A stretch of 64,000 bases of DNA from Taudactylus pleione (GCA_031769625.1 JAUIMM010000171.1:434001-498000); one strand, 5' to 3'. Shown: positions 10,694 to 22,866, numbered from the stretch's first letter. The notes: a model not told the origin generated them from the letters alone. A program made the numbers and translations.

Positions 10694-10930
10694 TATTTTG
10701 GGGAAAGAGGGCCTGGACTGCACACCCTAGCTCTTTCTAATGGGATGTGCTACCTAGCTGAGACTTATTACAACATAGAAAAAAGAGAAACCAGATGCAC
10801 CGTACAACCATTAATAATGCATAATATACGAGGTTTTCGGCATAAATTTGGACAAAGTTATGAGCTTACCCACCGTCATCAAGGTAACCTCATCTGGTAA
10901 GTCCCTAACACTATGGGGGTTCATGTCTGG
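10694..10930 (+). repeat. 240-bp direct repeat, copy 2
   Basis: Second copy of 9960-10200. The segment CCACCGTCATCAAGGTAACC near 10870 is repeated in inverse orientation just outside it, at about 10950-10973, giving a local hairpin. The open frame read leftward across it is not supported as a gene. Confidence 0.8.
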
Positions 10931-11389
10931 GGCATGGGCCATCCTGATGAGGTTACCTTGAAGACGGTCAGTTATGGGATGAATTTTGGAGTGTGGGGCC
11001 CCTTGAACTGCTGAACTGCAATACAGTTTATAAGGGATGCAAAATATAGTGCCTTTTGATTTAGAGTATATGAGCCAATCGTGGTGAACACTTACTTCAG
11101 ATCTCTTTTGGAGAAAAAAAATTAACACATTATGCACCAAATTCATATTATGCCACACACCAGGAACCAAATTCCTATTATGATACAGACTACATATTCC
11201 CACCCCAAAAAGAAACTGGAGAAGAGAGTAGTGTCACGGCTGCTGACACTTGAGACTCCTGGAGGGAGACAGGCCTTCTAGGCACAATAAACTGGGGAGG
11301 TAAAAAGCTACAACAAGCACTGCGTTCACATCTGATAGTGGTCTATGTACCAATGTTTTCACAAACTTCCAGGAGATGACATAGGGCAG
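10931..11389. other. Non-coding stretch
   Basis: Contains the inverse copies of short segments described for 10438-10470 and 10870-10890. Nothing else is recognised. TGTCACGGCTGCTGACA at 11232 resembles an LTR start, but no matching end was found. Confidence 0.35.
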
Positions 11390-11564
11390 TGGGCGTCTCT
11401 GCATTCGCTAAGGGGAATCTGCATACACAAAGCGAATGCTAATACAGGTAAGATGGGTGTGCTTATGCCTTGGCGAGTGATCGTTCCCTGCCGCATCACT
11501 TTCAAATATTTGTACACGAATTGAGCGAATGTACGCTCATAGCGACCGGGTCTGAATCAGGTCC
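11390..11564. repeat. MITE, CTGAATCAGG-ended, degenerate
   Basis: The right end GGGTCTGAATCAGGTCC (about 11548-11564) matches the termini of the GGGCCTGATTCAG family. The body has the GCGAATG/GCATTCGC-type inverted segments of that family. The left end is eroded. Confidence 0.5.
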
Positions 11565-11899
11565 AGTGTTGCAGCGGCAGGGAGTAAAGGACAAGACTCC
11601 ATCTTTCACAGGCAGAACAGAGGAGGCAGAGCGGGCATGCACTCCTCCATCCTCAAGTGACAGACATGCACCATTCCGCCCCCTCCAAGCTGTAACCACC
11701 TCCGAAGGAGAGTTTTCTTTTTTTCTCAAATAACTTTATTAGTAATTTACCTGGCTGGCTGTTGTAAAACCAATTTGCCAGGATTAAAATCATGGTCGCC
11801 ATGCGGACCTGGTGACCATTATTTGTCATGCTTTGATATACCGTATAAGTGTACAGTATATATTAATATAATGCAGGACTTTGGAGAGGGGTTCCGTAG

Positions 11900-11930
<31 letters not shown>

Positions 11931-12235
11931 GCCTCTGAAAATTCCACCAGGATCTTATAAAAGGGGACCAGCACACTGAAAAGTATCAAAAGGTCAATCC
12001 ATTTAAGCAATAGCAGAAGCCATCCTGCTTGTAACTGTGTGCCGGACACCGGACATTACTTACTGGGTCTGGCAGCACTGGCAGCCAGCGGGTGCAGAGA
12101 TCCCAGCGCCCGCTGCCAATGATGTCATCCCAGGCTGCCTAAATTGTCCTCCGGTGAGCGGCAAGCATGGAGATCCCGACGCCTGCTGCCGCAGGCTTCC
12201 TCTATAAAATGTGCAGATGGTCGCGGCACCCCTAG
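11565..12235. other. Non-coding stretch with TA microsatellite
   Basis: A (TA)n microsatellite lies at about 11900-11927. The GC-rich part from 12060 to 12235, with CTATAAAAT at about 12201, could be the upstream flank or part of the LTR that follows. No coding frame is credible. Confidence 0.4.
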
Positions 12236-12782
12236 TGTCACGCGTGCCATACTGCAAGGGGATTAAAGAAACAGGCAGGGTTAGGGAGTCACTGATTAGG
12301 GCTGGCTTGAACCCTGACCTACATAAGGAAGTTCCTGAGAGCACCTCACTGCCAGAGTATAGGCTCCATTACCATACTCCAGCATTCCTGTGTATATCCT
12401 GACTATTGGTTCTGACCTTGGCTTATTTCTGCCTCTGATGCTTCCTGATCCCTGGTTCTGTGTTGATTATCTGGTTATGACTTCAGCTATTCCCTGTGAC
12501 CCATTTATGCCTCATCCCTGGTACCGTCTCATCTGTTTGTTTCTGATCCGGCTTGTCAACCCCGCTAAAGTCTCCTGCACTCCTAGTAAGTTCACCAGCA
12601 CCTGTATAGGGAAACCTAACCTGACGGCCACGACCTGTGTGTTGAACGCAGCCAAGTCCATACCTTCTTGCGAGGGTCCCTGGTGAATACCACCGACACA
12701 TTAGACTCCGCGCCTCAGGAATAGGTCTAGTCAATTTCCTGAATATGGGTAGCGTCGACAATCCACCCGAGAGTTTGTGACA
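12236..12782 (+). repeat. Probable solo LTR of a Ty3/gypsy-type element
   Basis: Starts TGTCACGCG and ends GTTTGTGACA, so the two ends form the perfect short inverted repeat TGTCAC..GTGACA. At 547 bp its body has the composition of vertebrate gypsy LTRs (TCTGACCTTGGCTT; TGATCCGGCTTGTC). No internal coding region or second LTR is nearby. The flanks (CCTAG and CTGCT) do not form a target duplication, so the boundaries or the intactness are uncertain. Open frames across it on both strands are not genes. Confidence 0.5.
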
Positions 12783-13603
12783 CTGCTATGTTTAAGAGAC
12801 TATATACAGTTAAAGTACTCATCATGGAGAAATGGTCAAGAGTACACATTTGTCAAGGGATAGCCATATTAATGTGTGCAGGATATCGGCTTTAAAAAAC
12901 AAAAAATTAATTCACCAATCCCATTCACCTGGGCCTGCCAGTCCCTCCGGTCTCCATTCATCAACATCCATCCTGTGGAACCCAAACTTCCATGACCCAA
13001 CATGGGGAATGAAAGCCAGTTCCTCTGTACCATAAGTGACATTGTGGGACACAGCCAACATCTGGCTGATGGAACGCAAACATCAACCAATGAGAAAAAG
13101 GTAATGTATGTTGTTTCCCCCATCCCAGATGTGACGTCATGAAAAATAGCAAAAGGGTAAACATATAATAAAGCTAAAAAAGACACTCTAAATATAGTTT
13201 AAACTTAAAACAAAAATACACAAAGCAGCACCAGTTCACATGTGCTGCATACAGGCACAATATCCAATGTCGTTTAACCTAATAAACTATACAAACAATC
13301 AATGCAATTTTAATCACATTTAAACCACATGGATAATCATTAAAGATATGCATATCAACTATAATAGTTACAAATACAAAAATATATTGCTACTTGTAAA
13401 ATGTACAATAGTACTGTATGCAGATATCAAAATAAAGAACATAAATTACAGACACAGAATCGGCATAGTGATGTAATTGGTCTATAAAATTTTGTTTTTA
13501 CTAAAATGATGGCACTAGGTCCAGTAGCTCAACCAAGCTTATCACATAAAAATCATAAAAAGGAATAAAATGAGTTCCTCATTTGGGCCGTGCAGTGAGA
13601 TAG
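12783..13603. other. Non-coding stretch, nothing recognised
   Basis: Moderately AT-rich, with scattered short frames on the minus strand that lack any recognisable motif. No repeat boundary was identified. Confidence 0.35.
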
Positions 13604-13775
13604 GAGTATATGTACCAAGGTGCAGGTTTTTAGAAGTGGAGATGTTACCTATAGCAACCAATCAGATTCTATTTATCATTTGTTTAGCAGCTTCTAGAAG
13701 ATATCTAGAAAATGATTGGTTGCTATGGGCAACTTCTCCACTTCTAAAAACCAGCACCTTAGAACATATACCCCA
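13604..13775. repeat. Palindromic MITE, CCCATAGCAACCAATC family
   Basis: Arms GGTGCAGGTTTTTAGAAGTG and the inverse CACTTCTAAAAACCAGCACC flank the core ATAGCAACCAATCAGATTCT and its inverse. Same family as 3145-3339 and 27630-27787, with variable loop sequence. Confidence 0.85.
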
Positions 13776-14092
13776 TAGTGTACAAAATACACTTGCATTC
13801 ACATTGCAAAAGTAGCCTGTCTGTTTCCTGCACTGCAAATTATGGGAACATGATCAGCTGGCATCAAGATAAAGTCTATTATTGTATGGCCAAGACTAGC
13901 AAAATTCTATATTAATTTATAAAATGACATGGTATAATGACAGAAAACTCAGTAGCATGATGGGTCACATTAGATCACATGACCATACATTATTTCCTAA
14001 TGACCGTCCAGTTCCCGGCGTAACTGCACATTCCATCTGTCACATGATCATTTGTAAACAAACCCAACTGTAAATAACAGCATCACTTGGAA
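13776..14092. other. Non-coding stretch
   Basis: AT-rich DNA with no coding frame or repeat structure that I could support. Confidence 0.35.
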
Positions 14093-14420
14093 AGGGCGAT
14101 TCAAATGTTTTGCCATTGGCTTTTTTTTTTTTTTTAAGACGCCCGACAGAGCAATTCATTTGTTGCTCTGTCAGGGCGTGATAACTGCCAGCACCGACAT
14201 TTGTGCTCACACCCTCAGGAGGGTGAGAGCAGAAACATGTGAGAAACCCCCTGGTTAGGGTGCACTAACCACAGTTAGCGTGTCCTAACCAGAACTTTAG
14301 ATGAGTTTAGCCGTTGTACACTGCCAAACCTGAGGCGATGAAGGCGATAATTAATGAGTGCCCAGAACAATTAAATTGCTCATTAACCATCACGCCATAA
14401 AAAATAATTGAATTACCCCC
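14093..14420. repeat. Possible TIR element (MITE)
   Basis: The left end GGGCGATTCAAATGTTTT and the right end AATAATTGAATTACCCCC are imperfect inverses. Inside are local hairpins (CGACAGAGCAATTC..GTTGCTCTGTCAGG) typical of MITE bodies. The left end is weak. Confidence 0.45.
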
Positions 14421-15009
14421 GGAGAGACTACTCACTGATAGCAGCACATCACAACCTCACTGAAAAGTGTCAGCTATTTTATTCACTTACACTGTTATAC
14501 AGTTAAATGTTTATTCTTTAAAAATAATTCAAATTAAACAGCCTATTCTGAACCTTTTTTTATCCTACTTATTTTGTCACAGCATCCCTTGCTGAATAAA
14601 GTAGAGGCACTGGCAGATGCCTTTTCTCCCCTAAGCACACCCCTCCCCCTGCGATTCCACCCCCCCCTGAGACCCACCCCTATTGCACTTGTGAAAGTGG
14701 ATGTTGTTGGTGGTGAGCTTAGCTTTATTGTACAATATACTAAAGGTAAGGCAGGAGTGTGGCAGGCAGTAAGGCTCACCTTTATTCAGCAACATGCCTG
14801 TCTTCCTGTATTCTTGTCTCCTCACTCCCTGTCTCTGTGCATGTCACGTGCACACAGTGACACAGTGCAGGAGTGTAAGAGGGTTACCCCAGCTGCCTCT
14901 GAGGGGGCAACATTCAGCAATTTAGGAGTACTAAAAATAAATTATATATTGGCCCCCCAACCTAAAAATGTTCATTATTAGAATTTTTCCCTGAAGCAAA
15001 GTCTCTTTT
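14421..15009. other. Non-coding stretch, nothing recognised
   Basis: Overlapping open frames on both strands around 14540-14980 come from a C-rich tract and have no recognisable protein motif. Confidence 0.35.
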
Positions 15010-15222
15010 TCATATGTGCCCTGCTGCATCCTTGCCGCTCGCACTGCAAACGTGCGCACACATCACACCATGTGATTTGCCATGGCTGTGTGAGCCACAG
15101 TACACCATGCCATGCACTCTATTTGCACCATGCAATCCTATGGGTCGCTGGTGTGAGCACATATTTGGTGCGATTTGCCGCACAAGCAGCAAATATGCAA
15201 CAGGACATATCTGTATGTTGTA
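15010..15222. repeat. Imperfect palindromic MITE, CATATGTGNCCT ends
   Basis: Left CATATGTGCCCTGCTGCATC, right inverse GCAACAGGACATATCTGTA, enclosing a body rich in GCACCATGCAATC-type segments. The termini and composition match 36680-36912. Short frames inside are artefacts of the repeat. Confidence 0.6.
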
Positions 15223-15559
15223 TCAGGAACATTTCTGCAGGTACACAGCATTCAACATGTAATATCCTCATCCTCCTATGTTTGACCAGTACATCAATAA
15301 TAACTGTGGCATTTTTCTCCAATCTTCAAATATATTATTCAGATACAGTACATCCATGCAGTATATACTTTTGAAATTGTACCTAAAGAAAAAAGCACTG
15401 ATTTTTTTTTTTTAAATTACATGTAATGTCAGGAGTAACTGACTATTCAATGCCCCTCTGTGTCAAATCACTAGCTGTGTACCTTCCAATCACACTCTTC
15501 CTTTCTTCCAATAGTTGTGTCTGATGTACAGTATTTACACCTTTTCCAATAAAGACTGT
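15223..15559. other. Non-coding stretch
   Basis: AT-rich sequence with a poly-T run near 15402-15412. No gene or repeat boundary was found. Confidence 0.35.
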
Positions 15560-16158
15560 GGCCCTCATTCAGAGCCGCTCGTTAGCGGCAGTACGCTCGT
15601 TCCGAGCGATGTTTGCACATCTGCGCATGCGTACGGTTTTTAGTACGCATGCGCGAACCAGTCAGTGCGGCCAAAAATCGTTTGTACGCTATATAGCGAG
15701 TGCCTGCTATTTTGAGTGACAGAATGAGGCGTATGTGGGTGGTAACAGGGGAAGGTGCTTGAAAATGGGGAGTGGAGATCCGAACGCAGGCGTGCTTAAA
15801 GGTCAAAACGGGCGTATTATGGGTGTGCATAATTAATTCAGCAGCGTCATTGACCACGTCACTGGGTTATTTTATAGCCAGAACTGCTCGCAAATTTGTG
15901 GTAGCAAACACCAACCACAAGAATAGCGAGCAGTTCATACGCTGGTCGATGTACTCGATTAATCTAATAAATAGCGGACATGACGTAGGATGCGAGCGGC
16001 CAGGGGGCGTTTTTAACAAATAAACGAGCGTATGTTTTGCTCGCTCGTTCAGACTTAGAGGCGTGAACAGACTACAATTTGCGAACGGATCATTTGAATA
16101 GCCACCCCTTGTTTTTGAACGAACGACCGCAAATAGCGAACGGCTCTGAATCAGGCCC
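15560..16158. repeat. MITE, GGGCCTGATTCAGAG family, complete copy
   Basis: Begins GGCCCTCATTCAGAGCCG and ends CGGCTCTGAATCAGGCCC, about 599 bp with long GC-rich subterminal inverted segments (AGCGGC.., TGCGCATGCGTACG). Sister copy to 2240-2812, sharing the interior nearly base for base. Open frames on both strands are shared with that copy but have no protein motif. Confidence 0.85.
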
Positions 16159-17764
16159 TGTGATTGTTAATCAATAAAACAAGCTCATGTTTGAATGTTA
16201 TCTGTTTAATAAGATTTTCTTTATCCTCCAGTAGGAATTACATATAGAACCAATAATTCCTACAGGTTTGCAAACTTTCATTAGAAGTATATTTAATTGC
16301 CATATTAAAGACATACTTCCTAGTTTTCATTTCCCTGTCTTATAACTTCAATTACTTTCTGCCAGCCATATTGAGAATTCATAAAGTGAGGCTACATATC
16401 CCATCATCATTACTCCACAAAGTACTAGCACGAACTAGTATGGGAAGAAATCTTGAAAATTCAACAACACATTTACAATAAACTGTTGAATAATTAGCAC
16501 AAAACATATCCTGTTATGTGATTTCTCACATGTAAATCAACAACTCATTAAATTTAAACATTAAACATAACAGATTTCTAGACCCTGCAATTATACTGTA
16601 ACATAACGTGCCATATGCCAAACTTAATGAAACTGGTGAAGGATTCTAAATCACACAGATGTTTCTTCAAACTAGGACCTTACTATAGAGTTTGTCAAAT
16701 ATGTTACTAACTACAGCCTGGCAAACAGCAACATGTCCCTCTTTCCCTTCAGTTTTCAGTATAATTATTTTGTAATGATGACACAACGCCAAGCAGTGGA
16801 AAAATATGTATTTATGTACGAAGGTTTACGTACAACTCCGATGGTTGCCGTTTGGTGCATGAGCAGGATCTTTACTGCACATGCACTGTTGTGTGTCTGC
16901 GATGATGGTCACAGTGCCCCCTAAACAGCAGAGGGATGGACATGCTATGACCATTTGGGGGCATCGAAGGGGACGGCGACGTCCAGCATCTCAGAAAAGT
17001 GTTGGCTTTTTTTTAAGGTGTGCTGAGGCCAGTGTTTTCATCTTCTGATGCAGCTTCCTTGGCCCCAGTAGTGTGAATTTCACATCCATCCTCAGTAACC
17101 TGAGTAACTATATAAAATCTAGGTGGAGTTTGTGGCCTGTGCAGAGCACAGACAGACATTTTCTGATGTGTGAAATACAATTGTATTATTTTGGGAATTT
17201 TATGGGGTTACAATTATTTATTAAGTGCTAACCTACTGGTGCATTACCCATTTTTTTTTCATACTCATGTATTCATTCTATTAGTTGCTATACTGTACCT
17301 TATATATACTGTACTGCTACTGTATTTGTAAATACTGTTTTATTATTTTTCTATAAACTCGACCTCTATATTATAGTAATTGTTGTGACCAAGTGCTGGT
17401 GGAGGTTGGTTTAGATTTTGGATCAGAGTACAATTATCAATATTCAAGTGTTGTTTTTCTGCTAGAATAATGACATCTTGTTCACATGCTGTTTACAGAC
17501 CTTTACGTGTAATTGCAATGATAGAAATGAAAATAATGGGGACCTTGACATTTTCAGAAGGAACTAGTCATTAAAAATGACACTTAATATCAGAGTTCTT
17601 TGTATATAATGACATACTTTAAATCTAGGAACAGCCTAAAGACTGGATTTATTTTACATACAGTACAGTATGTAATACAGGTAGTAGATACTATAGGAGA
17701 TAAATATGTTACAGCTATAAGAAAGATACTTATTCGTTACTATAGATTTTATAGAATATATATG
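16159..17764. other. Non-coding AT-rich stretch
   Basis: No coding frame with a recognisable motif. A GC-richer island at about 16820-17000 (GATGGTTGCCGTTTGG, then CCCCCTAAACAGCAGAGGG) may be a degenerate MITE body, but its ends were not found. Confidence 0.35.
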
Positions 17765-18075
17765 CAGTTCGGTTTTCCTGAAAAACTAATTCACCCGAAC
17801 TTAGGGGTTTTGAGTTGAATCAAGTCATGGCTCTGATCACTTTTGGGGTTCTGATTAGAACCAAGTCCCGGCTTGGGTCAGCTGTAAGTTCGGAATTCTG
17901 ATTTAAAAACTGAATCTCGGTTTTGGACTACATCTAAACAGGTTCATATAACATGAATTTAGCTGTTTTATCAATTTTAAAGCAATACAAAACCAGATCT
18001 GAACCAAAACATTTCATAGTGGTTTTGCCAAGACCAAACCATAACATTTGAGGGGGGGGATCCGTGCACATCTCA
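17765..18075. repeat. hAT-type MITE (CGGTTTT..CACATCTC)
   Basis: The left subterminal GTTCGGTTTTCCTGAAAAAC and the right end GATCCGTGCACATCTC enclose the AAAACCAAACC-rich body shared with 27075-27410, 29030-29325 and 35064-35375. It looks like a non-autonomous derivative of a hAT element. The termini are eroded. Confidence 0.65.
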
Positions 18076-18949
18076 TATATATAAAAAAGATCCCTGGGAG
18101 CTTTTATTATAAATATTGTCCAGTGATGCTCCCCACTTTTTCAAAGATAGTTATATCTCCTTTCATAAGGTGTAGGTTTCTGGGTAAGCAGGATGGTTAA
18201 GTATTCTTCTTCTGAAAAAGAACCCTCGCTCCAAGATCACCTAACAAATAGCAATCAGCCTTTCAGTCTTTCTAAAATCAATAAAATGTATTTATAAAAA
18301 AGTTTAAAACTCTGTTCTTCTTACATCAATAGTAATACAGCTGTTTGCAGACAATCACTTCTAATTTCAAAATACCCAACACGTTTCATCAATATTTTAA
18401 CTTAATCAAGGGTGTTATTACTATCCTGATATCTCCAAGTTTTTCAGTGCCTGCAGTTGATGTATGCCTCACGTGTTAATATACTGCTTTTATTATCCTT
18501 ATAACTCCCATTTTCCAGCAGCCACAGATATATATAACAAATATGGATGAATTAATTTCACTGAAGGGTCCAATAAAATTGCTTCTTTCAAATATCCTCC
18601 ATAAAATGGCAGTCATTTTTGCAGTAATTCCTCTGTGACTGATGATGTGTCCTGGATTCTCTCCAAGTAGTAGTATACTGTTTATATCCACACTCATATC
18701 ATAAATATTGGACAAAAGCTGTGGTGGTCTTCAAGGTAAAGTTCAATGGACAATCCTAAATGTAGCAGGAAAAATCCACATGCATGATGTCCAATTATTG
18801 TTGACAATTTGGTCCACTTAGAGACCTTTGCCAAGACACATCACAACCGTATACAACAACACCAGTTCTCAGGGAACAAATGGGCAGCAGGGAGGCAGCA
18901 AACACTTTTCACCTCACCAGGCCTCTGTATGTATTCCAAACAAAATGGA
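18076..18949. other. Non-coding stretch with CACGTTTC motif
   Basis: AT-rich. The segment CAACACGTTTCATCAATATT followed by TTAATCAAGG at about 18379-18411 resembles GGTGTTTCGGCT..CTTTCTCAAAG at 62929-62955, a motif pair that may belong to a shared repeat. No gene was recognised. Confidence 0.4.
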
Positions 18950-19390
18950 GACAATTGGCAAAAAAACAGCCAAAAATGGCACATAAAACTTCAAAATTGG
19001 CACCAAAAACTGCACAGGAAGGTAAGCCAAATAGAACAAAAAGATCTAATAACAATATTAAAGTCACAAATATGCATATAATATCTAATAACAATATTAA
19101 AGTCACAAATATGCATATATGTATAATCAGAATGTACACAGACCATGTACAGATATACTGTATAATATAAATAACAGTGATGAGTGGTCGCCATGTGAAA
19201 CAAACCTGCCACATTACAGTCTAAGATATCTTTACATATTCTGTGCACATTCCAGTTATTTATGCATATCTGTGACTTTAATATTGTTATTAGATCTATT
19301 TGGTCTTTGGCATACTTTCCTGAGTGTTTTTTTATGCCACTTTTGCTGTTTTTTGTGCCATTGTATTTGCCCGATTTACAGATATAGAAG
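18950..19390. repeat. Fold-back (inverted-repeat) element
   Basis: The left arm (about 18955-19130) and the right arm (about 19255-19380) are imperfect inverses: AGATCTAATAACAATATTAA on the left, TTAATATTGTTATTAGATCT on the right. In the left arm a ~45-bp unit (TCTAATAAC..ATGCATATA) is duplicated in direct orientation (19045-19087 and 19085-19127). Frames read through it on both strands reflect the palindrome, not a gene. Confidence 0.75.
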
Positions 19391-19391
19391 C

Positions 19392-19678
19392 AGGGCCGTA
19401 ACTAGGGTAGTGCGACCAAGCCATGGCACATGGCACCGCAGGTCAGGGGACACTGTTCGGGCCTGTCAACTTCCCTGTTTATTATCATTCTCACTTGTAT
19501 CTTCCTCTTCTTTTATCCCCAGCAACTTCTGGCCTCCTCTATCTCTTCCCTGGCCCTTCCCCATGGGCCATGGCCCTTTTTCAGGTGCACTAACTTATGT
19601 CCCTATTTAAAAAAAATGGGGAGGGTGGTGCCAATGCTCTCTCTGGTACAGGGCACCAAAAAGTCTAGTTACGGCTCT
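19392..19678. repeat. MITE, AGGGCCGTAACTAG ends
   Basis: Begins AGGGCCGTAACTAGGG and ends CTAGTTACGGCTCT. About 287 bp with a C/T-rich interior. The inverted ends are clear; no target duplication could be fixed. Confidence 0.75.
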
Positions 19679-20988
19679 TTATAGTCGCTCTCATTATTGA
19701 CGTGATGCGCATGCACAGCATCGCACATTGCGGCATAGCGGACCTCTTGCTGAGCCGTGACTAGGCATGGCCGGCGTTCTCCCCATTAAAGTCTATGGCA
19801 TGCGTGTGCATGTGCACTCCATAGCCGCGGGCACACTAGTCACACCATCCATGTCACGATGCGCTCGCATCGCGGGATGGATGAATGTGGTTACATCTGT
19901 AAATATAAACTTGTCCATTTACTTACCAGTAATATAAATATATTATGCATACATGCTATGTGTAATATGACATACTGATATACTGTAATCTAATTAATGC
20001 TCTTTTGTTTGTATTGGTGGCTTCTTTATAAAGATTAATACTTTGTAGCACTATAAATGGTGTCCACAAAATAAAATAGTTTCACCAGTCATAAATACAT
20101 TTTTATTGGCCTCATTAGCAATCATTTATGATTGTCAAATTAATATAAATAATATTGTTCTATAATATAATTAGTCATTACTCAATAATATTACCCATAA
20201 TATGATTATTATTTGTTTTCCTTCTTAATTACTACACAATGAATTCAAATATCTTATTTGACCCAGTACCAGTGTAAAATTAGATAAAAGTCTAAAAAGA
20301 AACAACTCATCTCACATAAAGGAAAAATGAAAGACCAATTCTCAGTTGACCACAGTAAAGGGTTGTATGTTACACATTTATAAATATGTAATCAATACAA
20401 TATGGTAAAATGAAAATACAATAACATGAGGGAAAAATAATTGTCATTACTCTGTGAAAATAGCCATATAAATAATATTTATATTGTTTTTGAATTTTTG
20501 TACAGTTTAAAAAAAAAATTGTTGATGGTTTTTGTTTTCATTGCAACATAATTTTGATACATTTCTAAACTAACTTGGTCATAATGGCCAGAGAGCTTGA
20601 TTAATATTATTTCTGTTAATCCTGAGATATTGATTACAGAACAGGTACAATATTGCAATGATACATAGAAGGCTGTAATGCCTGTTAAATTCACTTCTCT
20701 GGTGAAAGGCCATGACTCTGCCTTCAGGGTTTTTGCAAAAACTTCAGTGCAGAATCCTAGACCGACAATGTCTCAAAACCAATTTAGTACACATTTGAAT
20801 TGCTAAATTGTATTCACAATGTACTAAAAATTTACAATTCGGTCATTCAGCAAAAAAAAATTTAAAATAGAAAGGCTGTGCTTATCTGCAACCCTCAGGT
20901 TCTATTATATAGCATTGAACAAGGACTCAACTGGGTTTTTACACCTTGCTTCTAATAAGCATCAATCCTAAAATCATCAGGAGAGGAG
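19679..20988. other. Non-coding stretch
   Basis: The first 200 bases are GC-richer with short palindromes (GATGCGCATGCACAGCATCG). The rest is very AT-rich with no coding frame of interest. Confidence 0.35.
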
Positions 20989-20989
20989 A

Positions 20990-22199
20990 TCAAGGTAATG
21001 GGTAGGGAGGGGAGAAGGGGAAGAAGAAATAGAGGTGCAGGGTAAAGATAAAGTGAATTGCTGCTGAAGGCAATACACCCACCCAGTGGGCTGTTATAGT
21101 CATGTAATCTTCCATTTGTCCTGTTACACTTGTCGACACATCTGTGGTTAGGTGGACAGTGGGTACAACAGCATTTTGGAGGACACTAATTAAGTTTTTT
21201 TTAATGTCCTTGTATTGGCTGGGAATTGCTTTTCTAGTGAAGTGGAACCTAGATGGGATTTGGTAGCGGGGACGCAGGATCTCAATTAACTGTCTAAAAC
21301 CCACTGCACTAATGGCAGATATCAAAGGCACATCTAATACCAGCATAGATGTTATGGCGTCAGTGATCTGCTTTGCAACTGGATGACTGCTGTCATACTT
21401 GCTCCACCCTGCAAAGGATTGTTTAACAGTCAATTGTTTTTTTGAACTACTACTAGTAGTCTTCCTGGTCCTCTTCTGGGATGAAGATACACTCCCAGCA
21501 GCAGCAACAGGTGTAGCACTCATAGATTCTTCTGAGGAATCCAGGATAGGGGAGGACTGAGATAGCCTTATAAATTGGATGCAGGACTAGTTCCAACCAT
21601 GATTAAGTATATTGTTAATGAAGGTTTTGGTGCTGAAGATGCCTGGTGCTTGGATATAGCAGAGAGAAGGGAGCTAGCTGTTGCTGGACTGCTTGTTGTT
21701 ACTTTTTTAGCCAAAGGTTCTGAATTTTGCAAACACAATGCATGGATTTGCTGTAGTTGACCTAACTGGGAGGAGGTTAAGGTCCCTACCTCTACTTACT
21801 CTGGCATGACAATGTGTACAGATGGCTTGACAATTGTTGTCCGGATTTGGGTCGAAATTATTCCAAACATAAGAAGTGGATTTTTTTTGTTTTATGCCCA
21901 GGCATGACAATGGGCTTTTCCTTATCATGGGCAACAACTATTTCCACTGGGGCCTGATTAACACAAACAACAACCTCATCATCAGCATGCTCATCATTAA
22001 CATCATTATTACTGTCAGCTACACAAATATGCTCCTCATCCTGGTGCACTTCCATAGAAGTATCCTCAACTTCTATGTCAGCATGTTGACTTGTGCTGCT
22101 CATCCCCACATTTGCAGAGGACGCACAAGTGGTGGAAGAAGGCTTCCCTTCCCTTACAGTTGTGGAAGAGTCAGGCTCACACATGGCACCTGCCAACAT
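20990..22199 (-). pseudogene. BED-finger hAT transposase, partial and frameshifted
   Basis: Three minus-strand segments belong together. 21858-22199 is an acidic N-terminal region. 21707-21937 holds a BED-type zinc-finger start, with STSYVWNNFDPNPDN and then CTHCHARVSRGRDLN; the closing His pair is not clear. 20990-21523 has a Ser/Thr/Lys-rich linker, KQSFAGWSKYDSSHPVAKQ, and further on LTTDVSTSVTGQMEDYMTIT with AHWVG, the region around the first catalytic Asp in ZBED-like hAT transposases. The rest of the catalytic domain and the dimerisation region are absent, and the frame shifts at least twice. Sequence after AHWVGVLPSA turns into Pro/Phe-rich text, possibly intronic. Confidence 0.75.
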
Positions 22200-22708
22200 A
22201 CTTAGACTCTCCTCAGGGATTTATGACATATCTGAGTGCACAATTGGTTCCTATGCTTTAATGATTTAAAATAAAATGTGAATGTCTACAGGGAGAAAGA
22301 TTTACATCATCATAAGAGGCAGAATCACCAGTCATAAATAAAGGCCTAGGCCTTAGTCTTCTCTTGCCATTTCATGTGGTGAAAGGCATATTGCTAATTT
22401 TATGTCTTTCTGCAGATAACTTTCCCTTTGATGTTTCTTTGTTTACCAATGTAAATGATTTGTTCTTTGATTTTACATACCCTGACTTAAGCCCTGTATG
22501 CCATTGGCCATCAGCTTTAGTAGATGACAAAGATGACTAGTATCATCATGACTGGTGGCACTGTCAGTAGCTCCAGTACTAGTATGTAGTTCCTGCTCCC
22601 CTCTCAATGATCTTTCTCCATATCAACAAACATGAATAAACTGGGGTACAGCACACACGTTAATTTGTACCAATTTTAAATATTACACTGCGGTATCAAT
22701 GACCTATA

Positions 22709-22866
22709 GTGTCACAATATTTTTTATGAAGTAAACACTGTCCTACCACTTAGTGTCACAATATTTTTTTATGAATATAACACTGTGCTACTACTAACAG
22801 TGTCACAATATGTGTTGAATATTACACTGCATTTCCACTTACACTCACAATATTTTTATGAATACT
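22709..22866. repeat. ~45-bp tandem array GTGTCACAATAT
   Basis: GTGTCACAATAT starts at about 22709, 22753 and 22800, with a diverged unit near 22842, so the period is about 44-47 bp. Similar degenerate units (ATTACACTGCGGTATTACTG) resume at 23370-23480 on the other side of the Tc1 fragment, which therefore seems to have landed inside the array. Confidence 0.65.

Noticed and set aside
11232..11260. LTR start TGTCACGGCTGCTGACA
   Set aside because: No matching LTR end, second copy or coding interior nearby.
14574..14981. 135-residue frame, plus strand
   Set aside because: No motif; an overlapping frame of similar length on the other strand suggests compositional bias.
20990..22199. Domesticated host ZBED gene
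   Set aside because: Frameshifts within the short coding part, missing catalytic half and a transposon terminus at 24005 favour a dead transposon over a conserved gene.
22709..22866. CRISPR-like array
   Set aside because: The spaced repeats are degenerate, the spacers are similar to each other, and the context is a eukaryotic transposon.
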